Origin: Wenjunlia tyrosinilytica
GTDB lineage: Bacteria; Actinomycetota; Actinomycetes; Streptomycetales; Streptomycetaceae
Reading direction: 5' to 3'
Assembly: GCF_014646055.1 (NCBI RefSeq)
Contig: NZ_BMMS01000008.1
Coordinates: forward strand, 185,810-249,809
DNA: 64,000 bases
Shown: positions 50,855 through 59,660 of the stretch, in pieces
Layout of the letters: each line of letters begins with the position of its first letter
How positions within the stretch are numbered: the first letter of the stretch is position 1
Program-made: the position numbers and the translations under genes
Notes under the pieces: generated by a model
Seen by the model: only the letters and a program-made list of their open reading frames with translations
The model's database searches: none
Told to the model about the DNA's origin: nothing

Positions 50855-51376
50855 TCAGCGCACCCCCTCCAGCACCTCGGCGCAGCCGAGCGCCTCGGCG
50901 ATGGCGGAAAGCGCCTCGCCCGGCACCCCGTCGCCACTGAGCGAGAGGAGGTCCTTGTCGGTGATCCCGTAGTCGGCCAGTAGCTCGGTCTCGCCGAGCG
51001 GTCCGGCCGGAACGGGTTCGTCGTCCGGATCGTCCACTTCCTCCTCGCCGTCCTCCGTGCCGTCGAGGTCGACGAGCTCATCGAGGTCGTCGGGGTCGCG
51101 CCCGAGCATCTCGTCGGTCAGCAGGATCTCGCCATAGGAACTGCGTGCCGCGGCGGCGGCATCCGAGACGTAGATCCGCGGGTCCTCCTCGCCGTCCACA
51201 CGGACGACGGCGAACCATGATTCCTCTTGCTCGATGAAGACCAGGACGGTCTCCTCGTCCATGGACGCCTCACGCGCAAGATCCGCGAGGTCCGCGAGTG
51301 TTTCGACGTCATCGAGCTCTGTGTCGCTCGCTTCCCACCCGTCTTCGGTGCGCGCGAGCAGTGCGGCGAAGTACAC
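50855..51376 (-). CDS. tRNA-adenosine-deaminase-associated acidic protein
   Basis: 173 residues from the GTG at 51376. It is strongly acidic in the middle (LDGTEDGEEEVDDPDDEPV). The N-terminus VYFAALLARTEDGWEASD and VLVFIEQEESWFAVVRVDG, followed by LLADYGITDKDLLSLSGDG, fit the small family annotated as putative tRNA adenosine deaminase-associated protein. It lies directly upstream of tadA (134 bp gap) on the same strand. Its role is inferred only from this conserved neighbourhood. Confidence 0.8.
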   Translation of the reverse strand: MYFAALLARTEDGWEASDTELDDVETLADLADLAREASMDEETVLVFIEQEESWFAVVRVDGEEDPRIYVSDAAAAARSSYGEILLTDEMLGRDPDDLDELVDLDGTEDGEEEVDDPDDEPVPAGPLGETELLADYGITDKDLLSLSGDGVPGEALSAIAEALGCAEVLEGVR

Positions 51377-51595
51377 CGTGACTCTCCCACTGGTCTCGGT
51401 AGTGCCGGGTCCTGGCGGCTTCCGCAGGGTTGGCTGCGCACCCGCCCAATCCGCATCGTGACAGAAACCTGCGCCCTGTGAAGGGTCTTCGGCCGTGCGT
51501 GGCGTGCGGTGTCTTGGATCGTTGCCGCCAATGATCATCTACGAGTCGCAGCCTAGCCGGTGACGAGGCGTCGGCAAGGCCTTGCCGGGCAACCG

Positions 51596-51790
51596 TCACC
51601 ACCGGAACGAACGCATCCGCATCGCTTGTCTCATCCTTGCGGCCCGGGCGCGTCGCGGTTGGACCCGGTCCCGGAGTTCCCGGGCCTCGTTCAGCTCGCG
51701 CAGGAATATAGCGCGGCGGCGGCGCCGATCGGCATCGCGCTCGGCCTTGGAGCGCCTCGGGCTCACCGGTTCCTGGTCGTCCTCGGGCAT
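51596..51790 (-). CDS. 64-aa basic protein, conserved locus
   Basis: It starts MPEDDQEPVSPRRSKAERD and continues as an Arg-rich helix (ADRRRRRAIFLRELNEARELR) with a basic C-terminus. Position between the tadA-associated gene and upp matches the order I recall from the Streptomyces core. No function is known. RNA or DNA binding would suit the charge. Confidence 0.6.
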   Translation of the reverse strand: MPEDDQEPVSPRRSKAERDADRRRRRAIFLRELNEARELRDRVQPRRARAARMRQAMRMRSFRW

Positions 51791-51956
51791 GCAACACCCC
51801 CTGGTGGCGGTGGCGGGTGGCCGCTTTCTGCGTATCTCCACACTTTCCCCGAGGCATGCCGTTGATGCCAGTGCGTTGAGGCGTCCGGCAGGCGGGTTCG
51901 AGGCGTGGCGGGAGGTGCGCCGGAGACGGAGAGGGGCTGCGGATGCGATGGGAGTC

Positions 51957-52051
51957 GCCGGAGGCGGAGGGGCTTCGGAGGCGGAGGCAGGCCCGCCGGA
52001 GGCGGAGGGTGCTGCTGAGGCGGAGGGTGCTGAGGCGGAGGGTGCTGCTGA
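51957..52051. repeat. tandem repeats before upp
   Basis: Units of the type GCCGGAGGCGGAGG and GCTGAGGCGGAGGGT recur about seven times in the 383-bp gap 51791-52173. No gene is convincing there; the upp promoter must lie in the right part. Confidence 0.55.
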
Positions 52052-52173
52052 GCGCGAGGATGCGGGCACCCGGAGGGAGACATGGGAAAGGGAGGGAGGC
52101 TGGGGAGAGCATGCGGGACCGGTGAGCCGCCCGGAGGGTGAGGTGCTGAGGGGCTCGGTTACTGTCTTAAGTC

Positions 52174-52812
52174 ATGCGGATCCACGTCGTCGACCACCCG
52201 CTGGTCGCCCACAAACTCACCACGCTGCGCGATCGGCGCACCGACTCGCCGACATTCCGGCGACTGGCCGACGAACTTGTCACCCTGCTCGCGTACGAGG
52301 CGACTCGCGACGTGCGCACCGAGGCCGTCGACATCGAGACGCCCGTCGCCCCCACCACCGGGGTCCGGCTCTCCCACCCCCGCCCCCTCGTCGTGCCGAT
52401 CCTGCGCGCCGGCCTCGGCATGCTCGAGGGCATGGTGCGGCTGCTGCCCACCGCCGAGGTGGGCTTCCTCGGCATGGTGCGCAACGAGGAGACGCTGAAG
52501 GCGGAGACCTACGCCACCCGGATGCCGGACGACCTCTCCGGCCGCCAGGTCTACGTCGTCGACCCGATGCTGGCCACGGGCGGCACCCTCGTCGCCGCGA
52601 TCAGACTGCTGATCGAGCGCGGCGCCGACGATGTGACGGCTCTGTGCCTGCTGGCGGCGCCCGAGGGCGTCGAGGTCATGGAGCGCGAGTTGTCCGGCCT
52701 GCCGGTCACCGTGGTGACGGCCGCGGTGGACGAGCGGCTGAACGCCGACGCGTACATCGTCCCCGGCCTCGGCGACGCGGGCGACCGCCTGTACGGGACC
52801 GCCGGCGCCTGA
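52174..52812 (+). CDS. upp: uracil phosphoribosyltransferase
   Basis: 212 residues, the usual length. The family landmarks are [19 protein letters not shown] at the start, [19 protein letters not shown] and the PRPP-binding loop [17 protein letters not shown] near residue 130. It salvages uracil to UMP with PRPP in the cytoplasm. It converges with the LytR_C gene, with a strong bidirectional hairpin between. I am confident of the symbol. Confidence 0.95.
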   Translation: MRIHVVDHPLVAHKLTTLRDRRTDSPTFRRLADELVTLLAYEATRDVRTEAVDIETPVAPTTGVRLSHPRPLVVPILRAGLGMLEGMVRLLPTAEVGFLGMVRNEETLKAETYATRMPDDLSGRQVYVVDPMLATGGTLVAAIRLLIERGADDVTALCLLAAPEGVEVMERELSGLPVTVVTAAVDERLNADAYIVPGLGDAGDRLYGTAGA

Positions 52813-52818
52813 CCGTTC

Positions 52819-52856
52819 GGGCCCCGGCCGGTCCTCAGGATCTCCGGCCGGGCCCC
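52819..52856. terminator. bidirectional terminator between upp and the LytR_C gene
   Basis: GGGCCCCGGCCGG (52819-52831) and CCGGCCGGGCCCC (52844-52856) form a nearly perfect stem in the 60-bp gap between the convergent genes. Confidence 0.75.
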
Positions 52857-52872
52857 TGCGGACTCCACGGGT

Positions 52873-53565
52873 TCAGGACTTGCAGTGCTTGGCCTGCTTG
52901 GTCTCCGTCGGCGGGGGAGCCTGCGCCATCGTGGCGAGCGCCTTCGCCGCCGCCGGGGCGGGGTCGAGTGCCTTGTAGGCGCGCCCGATCACCAGGTCGA
53001 CCGAGGCGTCCTTGCGGGTGTCGGCCTGCGTGCGCTCGCCGGTGACATGGGCGCCGAGCACGGACAGCACGTCCTTGGCGTCGGAGCCACCGACCAGCAG
53101 CGCGGCGTCGTCGACCTTCTTGTCGTAGACGGCCGGGGCGTTGCCCACCTTGCCGATCTTGAAGCCGCGCCGCTTCAGCTCGTCCGCCGCCTTCTTGGCC
53201 AGACCGGTGCGCGGGGTCGCGTTGAAGACGTTGACGGTGATGCCGGCCGGTTTGGGCAGGGACTGCTGCGCCGTCCGGGGCTGTGCCGACCCCTTGCCGC
53301 TCTTGTCGGCCTTCCCGCCCTTGCCGCTGGTCTTCGCGGTACCGGAGGAAGACTTGCACTCGCGCTGTGCCGCGTTCGCCTCACGATGCCCGCTGAAGAC
53401 GTCGATCAGTTCCAACGTTCCCCAGGCCAGCACACTCAGCGTCACCAGGGCCGCTACCCCCGCCAGGACCCGGCGGCGGCGCCTGTGGGGTCGTCGCATG
53501 CGCGGATAGGCGTTGCCCGTGATCTTGTATTTCCCGCCCATGCCGGGGGGTGTGAGCATGCTCAT
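52873..53565 (-). CDS. LytR C-terminal-domain membrane protein
   Basis: 230 residues. A basic cytoplasmic stretch (RMRRPHRRRRRVLAG) and one membrane helix (GVAALVTLSVLAWGTLELI) are followed by a Lys/Gly/Ser-rich spacer and a LytR_C domain (~110-215) with ITVNVFNATPRTGLAKKAA and AALLVGGSDAKDVLSVLG, including the family's two-lobe pattern. The domain is extracytoplasmic and linked to cell-envelope polymer attachment in LCP proteins; here it is present without the LCP catalytic domain. Confidence 0.85.
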   Translation of the reverse strand: MSMLTPPGMGGKYKITGNAYPRMRRPHRRRRRVLAGVAALVTLSVLAWGTLELIDVFSGHREANAAQRECKSSSGTAKTSGKGGKADKSGKGSAQPRTAQQSLPKPAGITVNVFNATPRTGLAKKAADELKRRGFKIGKVGNAPAVYDKKVDDAALLVGGSDAKDVLSVLGAHVTGERTQADTRKDASVDLVIGRAYKALDPAPAAAKALATMAQAPPPTETKQAKHCKS

Positions 53566-53734
53566 CGGCGTTTCGCCCCCTTCCCTGCAGTGAAGCAGCG
53601 GCGTGGGTTGGTGGGTAGCCCGGTGTACGACCTTTCTCGCACAGATTCGCGCAGGCCGCAGGCGGAAGCGTGGTGGGGGCTTCCATAAGGGTGTACTGGA
53701 TGATCAACGCCGATTGTCGTGCCACTCGAAGGGG

Positions 53735-54031
53735 TTAATCCAGTTCGAGGACACGGGCATGCAGCACCTGGCGCTGCTGCAGCGCGGCGCGAACGGCCCG
53801 ATGGAGCCCGTCCTCCAGATAGAGGTCGCCCTGCCACTTCACGACATGCGCGAAGAGGTCGCCGTAGAACGTCGAGTCCTCGGCGAGCAACGTCTCGAGG
53901 TCGAGCTGTTGCTTCGTTGTCACTAGCTGGTCCAGGCGTACCGGGCGTGGGGCAACATCCGCCCACTGGCGGGTGCTTTCCCGGCCGTGGTCGGGGTACG
54001 GCCGCCCGTTGCCGATGCGCTTGAAGATCAC
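53735..54031 (-). CDS. 98-aa conserved-looking actinobacterial protein of unknown function
   Basis: It reads MIFKRIGNGRPYPDHGRES, then VRLDQLVTTKQQLDLETLL and KWQGDLYLEDGLHRAVRAA, ending RQVLHARVLELD. The LxDGLHRxxRA pattern resembles the active-site strand-helix of ParB/sulfiredoxin-like nuclease domains (DGxHR), so a ParB-like fold is plausible; such genes are also annotated as antitoxins. No partner gene is adjacent on the same strand. The assignment is uncertain. Confidence 0.65.
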   Translation of the reverse strand: MIFKRIGNGRPYPDHGRESTRQWADVAPRPVRLDQLVTTKQQLDLETLLAEDSTFYGDLFAHVVKWQGDLYLEDGLHRAVRAALQQRQVLHARVLELD

Positions 54032-54167
54032 ACGGAAAGCCTACCGGGCGAGTGCATGTGGGCGCAGCAGTGGCGCGGTGGCGCGGGAGTGGCGTATGGG
54101 ATCACAGGGAGGTGGATCGTGGCTGTTCGGAACGTTCACCTCGCCTACACGGCATTCGCGGTATTTC

Positions 54168-56321
54168 ATGTCATATATGACGGATGAGACCCGTAAGTCC
54201 GGTGGTGAACCCGCGCCTGAGCGCATGTCCGGCGAGGGGCTCGAGCCTGTGCGGGAGCCTCCTTCCGCGGGCGTGTCGGAGCCCACAGCGGAGCCCGCGG
54301 CGAAGCCGGCACCTGAACGTGCGGCCGAGCGCGCCCCCGAGCGGGCGGCCGAAGGGGAGAACGAGGGGGAGGCCCGGAGCGAGACCCGGGAGGAGGGCGC
54401 GCGGAAAACCGAGGAGACGCCCGAGTCCGAGTCCGGGACGGAGCCCGGGACCGAGCCCCGTGCCGGGTCCGGGACGGAGTCCGGGGATGAGCCCCGTGCC
54501 GCGTCCGGGACGGAGCCTGGGGACGAGCCCCGTGCCGCGTCCGGGACCGGGGACGAGGCCGGTGTGGGGTCCGGGACGGAGCCCGGGACCGAGCACGGTG
54601 CTGGGTCCGGGACCGGGGATGAGTCCGGGGATGAGCCCAGGACCGAGCCGGGGGCCGAGTCCGGGACGGAGCCCGGGGACGAGCCCACCGCGGAGGCCGC
54701 CGCCCCGCCGCTGCCGCCCGAGGCGGCGAGGATCGCGGACGCCTACGCGTTCGAAGGTCCGGCACTCGATTTGGGCGCGCTCCTGTGGGACGGCGACACC
54801 CATCCGCCCTCGGCGGCCACAGCCCACCGCAGCGCGCCCATCCGCATCCCCCTCTCCGTGCTCAATCGCCACGGCCTCGTCGCCGGAGCCACCGGCACGG
54901 GCAAGACCAAGACCCTCCAGCTCATCGCCGAGCAGCTCTCCGCCCAGGGCGTGCCCGTCTTCGTCTCCGACATCAAGGGCGATGTGTCGGGCATCTTGGC
55001 GCCCGGTGCCGACAGTGAACGGGTGCGGGCACGGGCGGAGGAGGTGGGCCAGGAGTGGACGCCGACCGCGTACCCGGCGGAGTTCTACACCCTTGGCGGC
55101 AAGGGCACCGGCATCCCCGTGCGGGCCACCGTCACCAGCTTCGGTCCCACCCTCCTGGCCAAGGTCCTCGGCCTCAATGACACACAGGAGCAGTCGCTCG
55201 GCCTCGTCTTCCACTACGCGGACCACAAGGGCCTGGAGCTGATCGACATCAAGGACCTCAGGGCCGTGATCCAGTTCCTCACCTCGGACGAGGGCAAGGA
55301 GGAGCTCAACGGGATCGGCGGCCTGTCGAAGGCGACGGCCGGGGTCCTGCTGCGTTCACTGGTGACCTTCGAGAACGAGGGGGCCGAGGCCTTCTTCGGT
55401 GAGCCGGACTTCGACACGGCCGATCTGATCCGCAAGGCCGTGGACGGCCGGGGCATCGTGTCGGTGATGGAGCTGGCCGAGGTGCGAGAACGGCCGCGGC
55501 TGTTCTCCACGTTCCTGATGTGGCTGCTCGCCGACCTGTTCCACAACCTCCCGGAAGCGGGCGACCTGGACAAGCCGAAGCTGGTGTTCTTCCTCGACGA
55601 GGCGCATCTGCTGTTCAACGACGCGTCGAAGGCGTTCCTCGAGTCGATCACCCAGACGGTCCGGCTGATCCGCTCCAAGGGCGTGGGCGTCTTCTTCGTC
55701 ACCCAGTCCGCGAGGGATGTCCCGTCCGATGTCCTGGGGCAGCTCGGCAACCGCATCCAGCACCCCCTGCGGGCCTTCACTCCCGAGGATCAAAAGGCGC
55801 TGAAGTCGACGGTGAAGACCTTCCCCGAGTCGGACTACGACCTCGGGGAGCTCCTCACCGGCCTCGGCACGGGCGAAGCGGTCGTCACGGTCCTGTCGGA
55901 GAAGGGCGCCCCCACACCGGTGGCGGCGACGAGGCTCAGGGCTCCGCAGTCCCTGATGGGCCCCGTCGAACCCACGGCCGTGCAGGGCGCGGTGAGCATG
56001 TCGCTGCTGGTCGGCAAGTACTTCGAAGCGGTCGACCGCGAGTCCGCGTACGAGAAGCTGACCGCCGCTCGGCAGCAGAAGCACGCCGAGCCGGAGCCGG
56101 AGGCGGCGGGAGCCGGCGAGGGCGCGCCCGGGAAGAAGAAGGGGCGGAAGGCGGAGCGCCGACCCGAGCGGGAGCGCCAACCCGAGCGGGAGCGCGGAGC
56201 CGTGGACCAGGTGATCAGCAGCCCCGTCTTCACCTCGCTGGCGCGCTCGGTCGGCAGTCGGCTGGGGCGTGAGATCAACCGGAGCCTGTTCGGCACCGCC
56301 CGACGCCGCCGCAAGCGCTGA
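54168..56321 (+). CDS. HerA/DUF853-type P-loop ATPase with acidic repeat N-terminus
   Basis: 717 residues from the ATG at 54168; ATG 54177 is equally possible. Residues ~1-180 are a low-complexity acidic region of repeats such as SGTEPGDEPRAA and SGTGDESGDEP. The DUF853 helicase-like domain follows, with Walker A in VAGATGTGKTKTLQLIAEQ, SDIKGDVSGILAPG, and Walker B plus sensor in LVFFLDEAHLLFNDAS and VFFVTQSARDVPSDVLGQL. The C-terminus is Lys/Arg-rich with a final basic segment. It belongs to the FtsK-HerA superfamily, likely a DNA-translocating hexamer, but lacks the NurA partner next to it. Confidence 0.85.
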   Translation: MSYMTDETRKSGGEPAPERMSGEGLEPVREPPSAGVSEPTAEPAAKPAPERAAERAPERAAEGENEGEARSETREEGARKTEETPESESGTEPGTEPRAGSGTESGDEPRAASGTEPGDEPRAASGTGDEAGVGSGTEPGTEHGAGSGTGDESGDEPRTEPGAESGTEPGDEPTAEAAAPPLPPEAARIADAYAFEGPALDLGALLWDGDTHPPSAATAHRSAPIRIPLSVLNRHGLVAGATGTGKTKTLQLIAEQLSAQGVPVFVSDIKGDVSGILAPGADSERVRARAEEVGQEWTPTAYPAEFYTLGGKGTGIPVRATVTSFGPTLLAKVLGLNDTQEQSLGLVFHYADHKGLELIDIKDLRAVIQFLTSDEGKEELNGIGGLSKATAGVLLRSLVTFENEGAEAFFGEPDFDTADLIRKAVDGRGIVSVMELAEVRERPRLFSTFLMWLLADLFHNLPEAGDLDKPKLVFFLDEAHLLFNDASKAFLESITQTVRLIRSKGVGVFFVTQSARDVPSDVLGQLGNRIQHPLRAFTPEDQKALKSTVKTFPESDYDLGELLTGLGTGEAVVTVLSEKGAPTPVAATRLRAPQSLMGPVEPTAVQGAVSMSLLVGKYFEAVDRESAYEKLTAARQQKHAEPEPEAAGAGEGAPGKKKGRKAERRPERERQPERERGAVDQVISSPVFTSLARSVGSRLGREINRSLFGTARRRRKR

Positions 56322-56372
56322 CGCGTGGCTGCGGCCGTGGTCACGGCGCGGTCGGGGTGTTCACGGCGGGCG

Positions 56373-57317
56373 TCAGGAAGCGGTGGCGCGGGCGCGTTTG
56401 AAGACCTGCCGGTCGTGCCAGGCGACGAAGGAGCGGGCGGTGGTCGGCCTGCCGGGCCGGGGGGTGGCGAGCGGCTGGCCGTCCAGGGCGTCAACGGCTC
56501 GGCCCGCGGCGCTGCGTGCGACGTAGACGGCCGAGACCTTGATGCGCAGATCCTCGGTCAGACCGAGCACACCGAAGTCGAAGAGCGCGTGATGCAGGGA
56601 GCACAGGGCGAGGGCGTTGGCCGGCTCGTCCGGTCCGTTCTGGCTGTGCCACTGGACATGGGCGGCTTCCAGCCCGACCGGGTGGCGGCCGAGTGCGCCG
56701 TCGTAGCCGCACATCGCGCAGGCGAACGCGTAGGCGTGCAGCACCTCTTCCGCGAACGACGCCCGGCGCGGGCGCCGTTGACGGGGGAGAGCGGAAAGCT
56801 CCTGAGCGGAGAGCTCCACGCTGGAGAGCTCCAGGGCGGGCAGGTCCAGGTCCGCGGCGTCGCAGATGGGGGCTTCGAGCGCCGGGGTGAAGTGCTGGTC
56901 GAGCAGGAGCCGGGCGGCCGAGGCCAGGGTCTCGGGCTCGGCGAGGAGCCGTTCGACCTCCGGGCGCAGCCGCCCGACGGCACCGTTGGCCCGCAACCAC
57001 GAGCCGCGGTCGGGGGCGTTGCGCGCTATCGCGTTGCCGTCGCGGTCGCGTGGATCCCACAGGGTCCGCTCAAGATGGACGAACGGCATCGCCGCCCGCT
57101 GACGGGCCCGGGCGGGGTCGCTCAGCGGAGTGCCGAAGTCATTGATCAACCGGCTGACGGGATCCTCGGCCGCCTCGTAGGTCACCGCGGTGGTGCCGGA
57201 CTCGGCGAACCGGCCGAGCAGCCACAGAAGGAGCAGCGGCTTGTGCGGGGCGCGGCGGACGCCCACCTGTGCGCGACGGAGCCCGGCCAGGGCGCTCAGC
57301 AGTTCGTCGCGGGTCAC
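56373..57317 (-). CDS. probable phosphorothioate-DNA-dependent HNH restriction endonuclease (SBD-HNH)
   Basis: 314 residues from the GTG at 57317; GTG 57326 and upstream in-frame codons are alternatives. The N-terminal ~150 residues match the sulfur-binding domain (RAPHKPLLLLWLLGRFAES, DPVSRLINDFGTPLSD, then MPFVHLERTLWDPRD). The C-terminal ~110 residues are an HNH nuclease (CAMCGYDGALGRHPVGLEA, AHVQWHSQNGPDEPANALALC, LHHALFDFGVLGL) with the zinc Cys and catalytic His. The known members, ScoMcrA-type, cut DNA carrying dnd-type phosphorothioates and so defend against modified foreign DNA. It converges with the HerA-like gene, 51 bp apart. Confidence 0.8.
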   Translation of the reverse strand: MTRDELLSALAGLRRAQVGVRRAPHKPLLLLWLLGRFAESGTTAVTYEAAEDPVSRLINDFGTPLSDPARARQRAAMPFVHLERTLWDPRDRDGNAIARNAPDRGSWLRANGAVGRLRPEVERLLAEPETLASAARLLLDQHFTPALEAPICDAADLDLPALELSSVELSAQELSALPRQRRPRRASFAEEVLHAYAFACAMCGYDGALGRHPVGLEAAHVQWHSQNGPDEPANALALCSLHHALFDFGVLGLTEDLRIKVSAVYVARSAAGRAVDALDGQPLATPRPGRPTTARSFVAWHDRQVFKRARATAS

Positions 57318-57390
57318 GGGGTACACCCTGTCACCGTGTGATCGCCCGCGCAGGCGGGAGGGGGATCGGCGCCGCTCGATTCCCCGGACT

Positions 57391-57969
57391 TCAGGCCTTC
57401 TTGGCGGCGCGCTTGGTCTCCTGTTTGTAGGCGCGGACCTTCGCCAGCGACTCCGGACCGGTGATGTCGGCGACCGAGCGATGCGAGCCTTCCTCGCCAT
57501 AGGGTCCGGCCGCCTCCCGCCAGCCCTCGGGCGTCACACCGAGCTGCTTTCCCAGCAGTGCCAGGAAGATCTGGGACTTCTGCTTGCCGAAGCCCGGCAG
57601 GGCGTTGAGCCTGGCGAGGAGATCCTTGCCGTTGGCGGCGTCGCGCCAAACGCCGGACGCGTCACCGTCGTAGTTGTCGACCAGGTACTGGCACAGCTGC
57701 TGTACCCGCTTGGCCATGGAGCCGGGGTAGCGGTGTACCGCGGGCTTCGTGGAGAGCAGAGCCGCGAACGCCTCCGGGTCGTGGGCGGCGATCTCGTTCG
57801 CGTCGAGATCGTCGCCGCCCATGCGCTGGGCGATCGTGTACGGGCCGGAGAACGCCCATTCCATGGGGACCTGCTGGTCGAGGAGCATGCCGACGAGGGC
57901 TGCCAGCGGGCTGCGGCCGAGCAGTTCGTCGGCCTCCGGCTGCTGTGCGAGGCGAAGTGTGTTGTCCAT
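57391..57969 (-). CDS. HhH-GPD base-excision repair family protein
   Basis: 192 residues from the ATG at 57969. It has PLAALVGMLLDQQVPMEWA at the N-terminus, a helix-hairpin-helix region LNALPGFGKQKSQIFLALL, and a GxxxxxD-like part. The family is annotated as HhH-GPD-type base excision DNA repair protein in streptomycetes; the catalytic Asp is not certain by eye and an Fe-S cluster is absent. It is upstream on the same strand of the SBD-HNH nuclease (74 bp gap), so the two may be one transcript. Confidence 0.8.
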   Translation of the reverse strand: MDNTLRLAQQPEADELLGRSPLAALVGMLLDQQVPMEWAFSGPYTIAQRMGGDDLDANEIAAHDPEAFAALLSTKPAVHRYPGSMAKRVQQLCQYLVDNYDGDASGVWRDAANGKDLLARLNALPGFGKQKSQIFLALLGKQLGVTPEGWREAAGPYGEEGSHRSVADITGPESLAKVRAYKQETKRAAKKA

Positions 57970-58328
57970 GGGTGGCGGGGAGTCGGCGTCCGCGGATCGG
58001 AGCCCGTTCCCCGTCCTCCTTTCTTCCCATCCGCACGTCCTATTTTCCCGGATCCGGCCGGTCCGGTATTGATCAACACGCTCGGCGGCCGGGCCCCGCG
58101 GTCGGGACGCCGCGGTCGGGCGTTCCAGTGCGGCCGGGCCCCCCGACTCGCATCCCCGACCGTGCGGGCGTGGAGGGACGGCGTGGCCGCGCCTCGATGC
58201 GAAATGGGGCGCTGCGCACCTGTGACCTGGGGCCATCCGCCCTGCCGGGCCGGTCGGGTTGCCGCGCCGCGCCCCGCGATGTCCACTGGCCGTATCCGGC
58301 TTCGTCGCCGAAAGGGGTCTCCCATGGC

Positions 58329-59006
58329 ATGGCGGACACACGGACCGCAGGATCTGCCGACGGCGGTGATTCCCTGATGGCCGCGACCATTGAGCGCCTG
58401 GTCACTTCCGGGACCTTCTCCTTGGGAGATGACACCTTCGGCGTGGAGAACAACGTCTGGATCATCGGCGACGCCGAGGAGGCCATGGTCATCGACGCCG
58501 CCCACGACGCCGACATCATCGCCGCGGCCGTCGGCAGCCGCCGTCTCCTGGCGATCCTGTGCACCCACGCCCACAACGACCACATCGACGCGGCCCCCGC
58601 CCTGTCGGACCGCACCGGCGCCCCGATCCTGCTGAACCGCAAGGACCTGGACCTGTGGCACCGCACGCATCCCGACCGGGTCCCCGACGACGAAGCGGAC
58701 GACGGCCGTCAACTCCATGTGGCGGGAAGCCGGATGACCGTGCGTCACACCCCGGGCCACTCTCCGGGCTCGGTCAGCGTGTACGACCCGGCGCTGGGCA
58801 CCGTCTTCACGGGCGACACCCTCTTCTGCGGCGGACCGGGAGCGACGGGACATCCGTTCTCCGACTTCGGGACGATCATCGACTCGATCCGCGAGCGGCT
58901 GCTGACCCTCCCCCCGGAAACAGCCGTGTGCCCCGGCCACGGCGACACGACAACGGTCGGTGAGGAAGCCAAGCACCAGGACGAGTGGCTGGACCGCGGC
59001 TACTGA
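58329..59006 (+). CDS. metallo-beta-lactamase-fold hydrolase
   Basis: 225 residues from the ATG at 58329, which has AAAGGGG upstream; ATG 58377 gives 209 residues and is equally possible. The metal-binding set is complete: CTHAHNDHID (HxHxDH), HTPGHSPGSV, TVFTGDTLFCGG (bridging Asp) and VCPGHGDTTTVG (last His). This glyoxalase-II-like arrangement hydrolyses thioesters such as S-acyl glutathione or mycothiol adducts; the exact substrate is unknown. It is divergent from the HhH-GPD gene with ~360 bp between the starts, a gap in which I see no other gene. Confidence 0.85.
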   Translation: MADTRTAGSADGGDSLMAATIERLVTSGTFSLGDDTFGVENNVWIIGDAEEAMVIDAAHDADIIAAAVGSRRLLAILCTHAHNDHIDAAPALSDRTGAPILLNRKDLDLWHRTHPDRVPDDEADDGRQLHVAGSRMTVRHTPGHSPGSVSVYDPALGTVFTGDTLFCGGPGATGHPFSDFGTIIDSIRERLLTLPPETAVCPGHGDTTTVGEEAKHQDEWLDRGY

Positions 59007-59144
59007 GGGGCTGGGCACGATTCACGGCATTTTGGCCGCGCTGACTGCCAGGTCTGCTGACTGCCAGGTCTTGGGGCTGCCGTCCCCGGCCGGGTCGGAG
59101 ATCTCGACGGCCGTGAACGATCCGTCGGACTCCTGGGGCCCGGC

Positions 59145-59597
59145 TCATGGGGTGAGGCCCGGGGCTCTCGTGTTCATTCGAACTGTCGCCATTCGATGGA
59201 GGCGCGGACACGCTCCACCTCCCGCTGTGTCGGAGGCGGCCCCCGACGAAGATGGTCCAGCGCTGTTGGTCCTGGTCCCACTCTCGCGGGCGCTGACGGG
59301 GATCTCGGGTTTGTCGTCCGGGTTCCAAGCCGGCCCGAGGCACGCTGCGCCCCCGCGGAACCGCTTGCCGGCTTCAGGGCGCGGGCCATCGCCGATGGAG
59401 GCCTCCGCACCGCTTCGGAAGAGTACTCCGTGCGGAACGACCACAGCCCCGACGCCGTCGGGACGGAGAACGGCGAGTGCGTGCTGGACGAACATCAGGT
59501 CGGCATTCGCGCCTGGTGTCCAGCCATACCTCATTCGCTCCGGGTAACTGACCTCCTGCCGGACGTACTTCATCGAGAACGGTGGCGCCGTGAGCAC
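59145..59597 (-). pseudogene. fragment of a type I N6-adenine DNA methyltransferase (HsdM)
   Basis: The upper part of this minus-strand frame encodes VLTAPPFSMKYVRQ-like start (the NPPF catalytic motif is altered to APPF), then ANADLMFVQHALAVLRPDG and VVVPHGVLFRSGAEAS, exactly the centre of HsdM-type methylases. Below ~59400 the frame becomes meaningless and the C-terminal domain is absent. The 5' part up to the SAM-binding motif is also missing. It is a stub left by deletion, next to the accessory ATPase at 59661. Confidence 0.7.
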
Positions 59598-59660
59598 GCG
59601 GTCGAAATCGGCGCCTGCTGGTACCGCTCGCTCCGGTACCGACTGCCATGCTTGGCTTGC

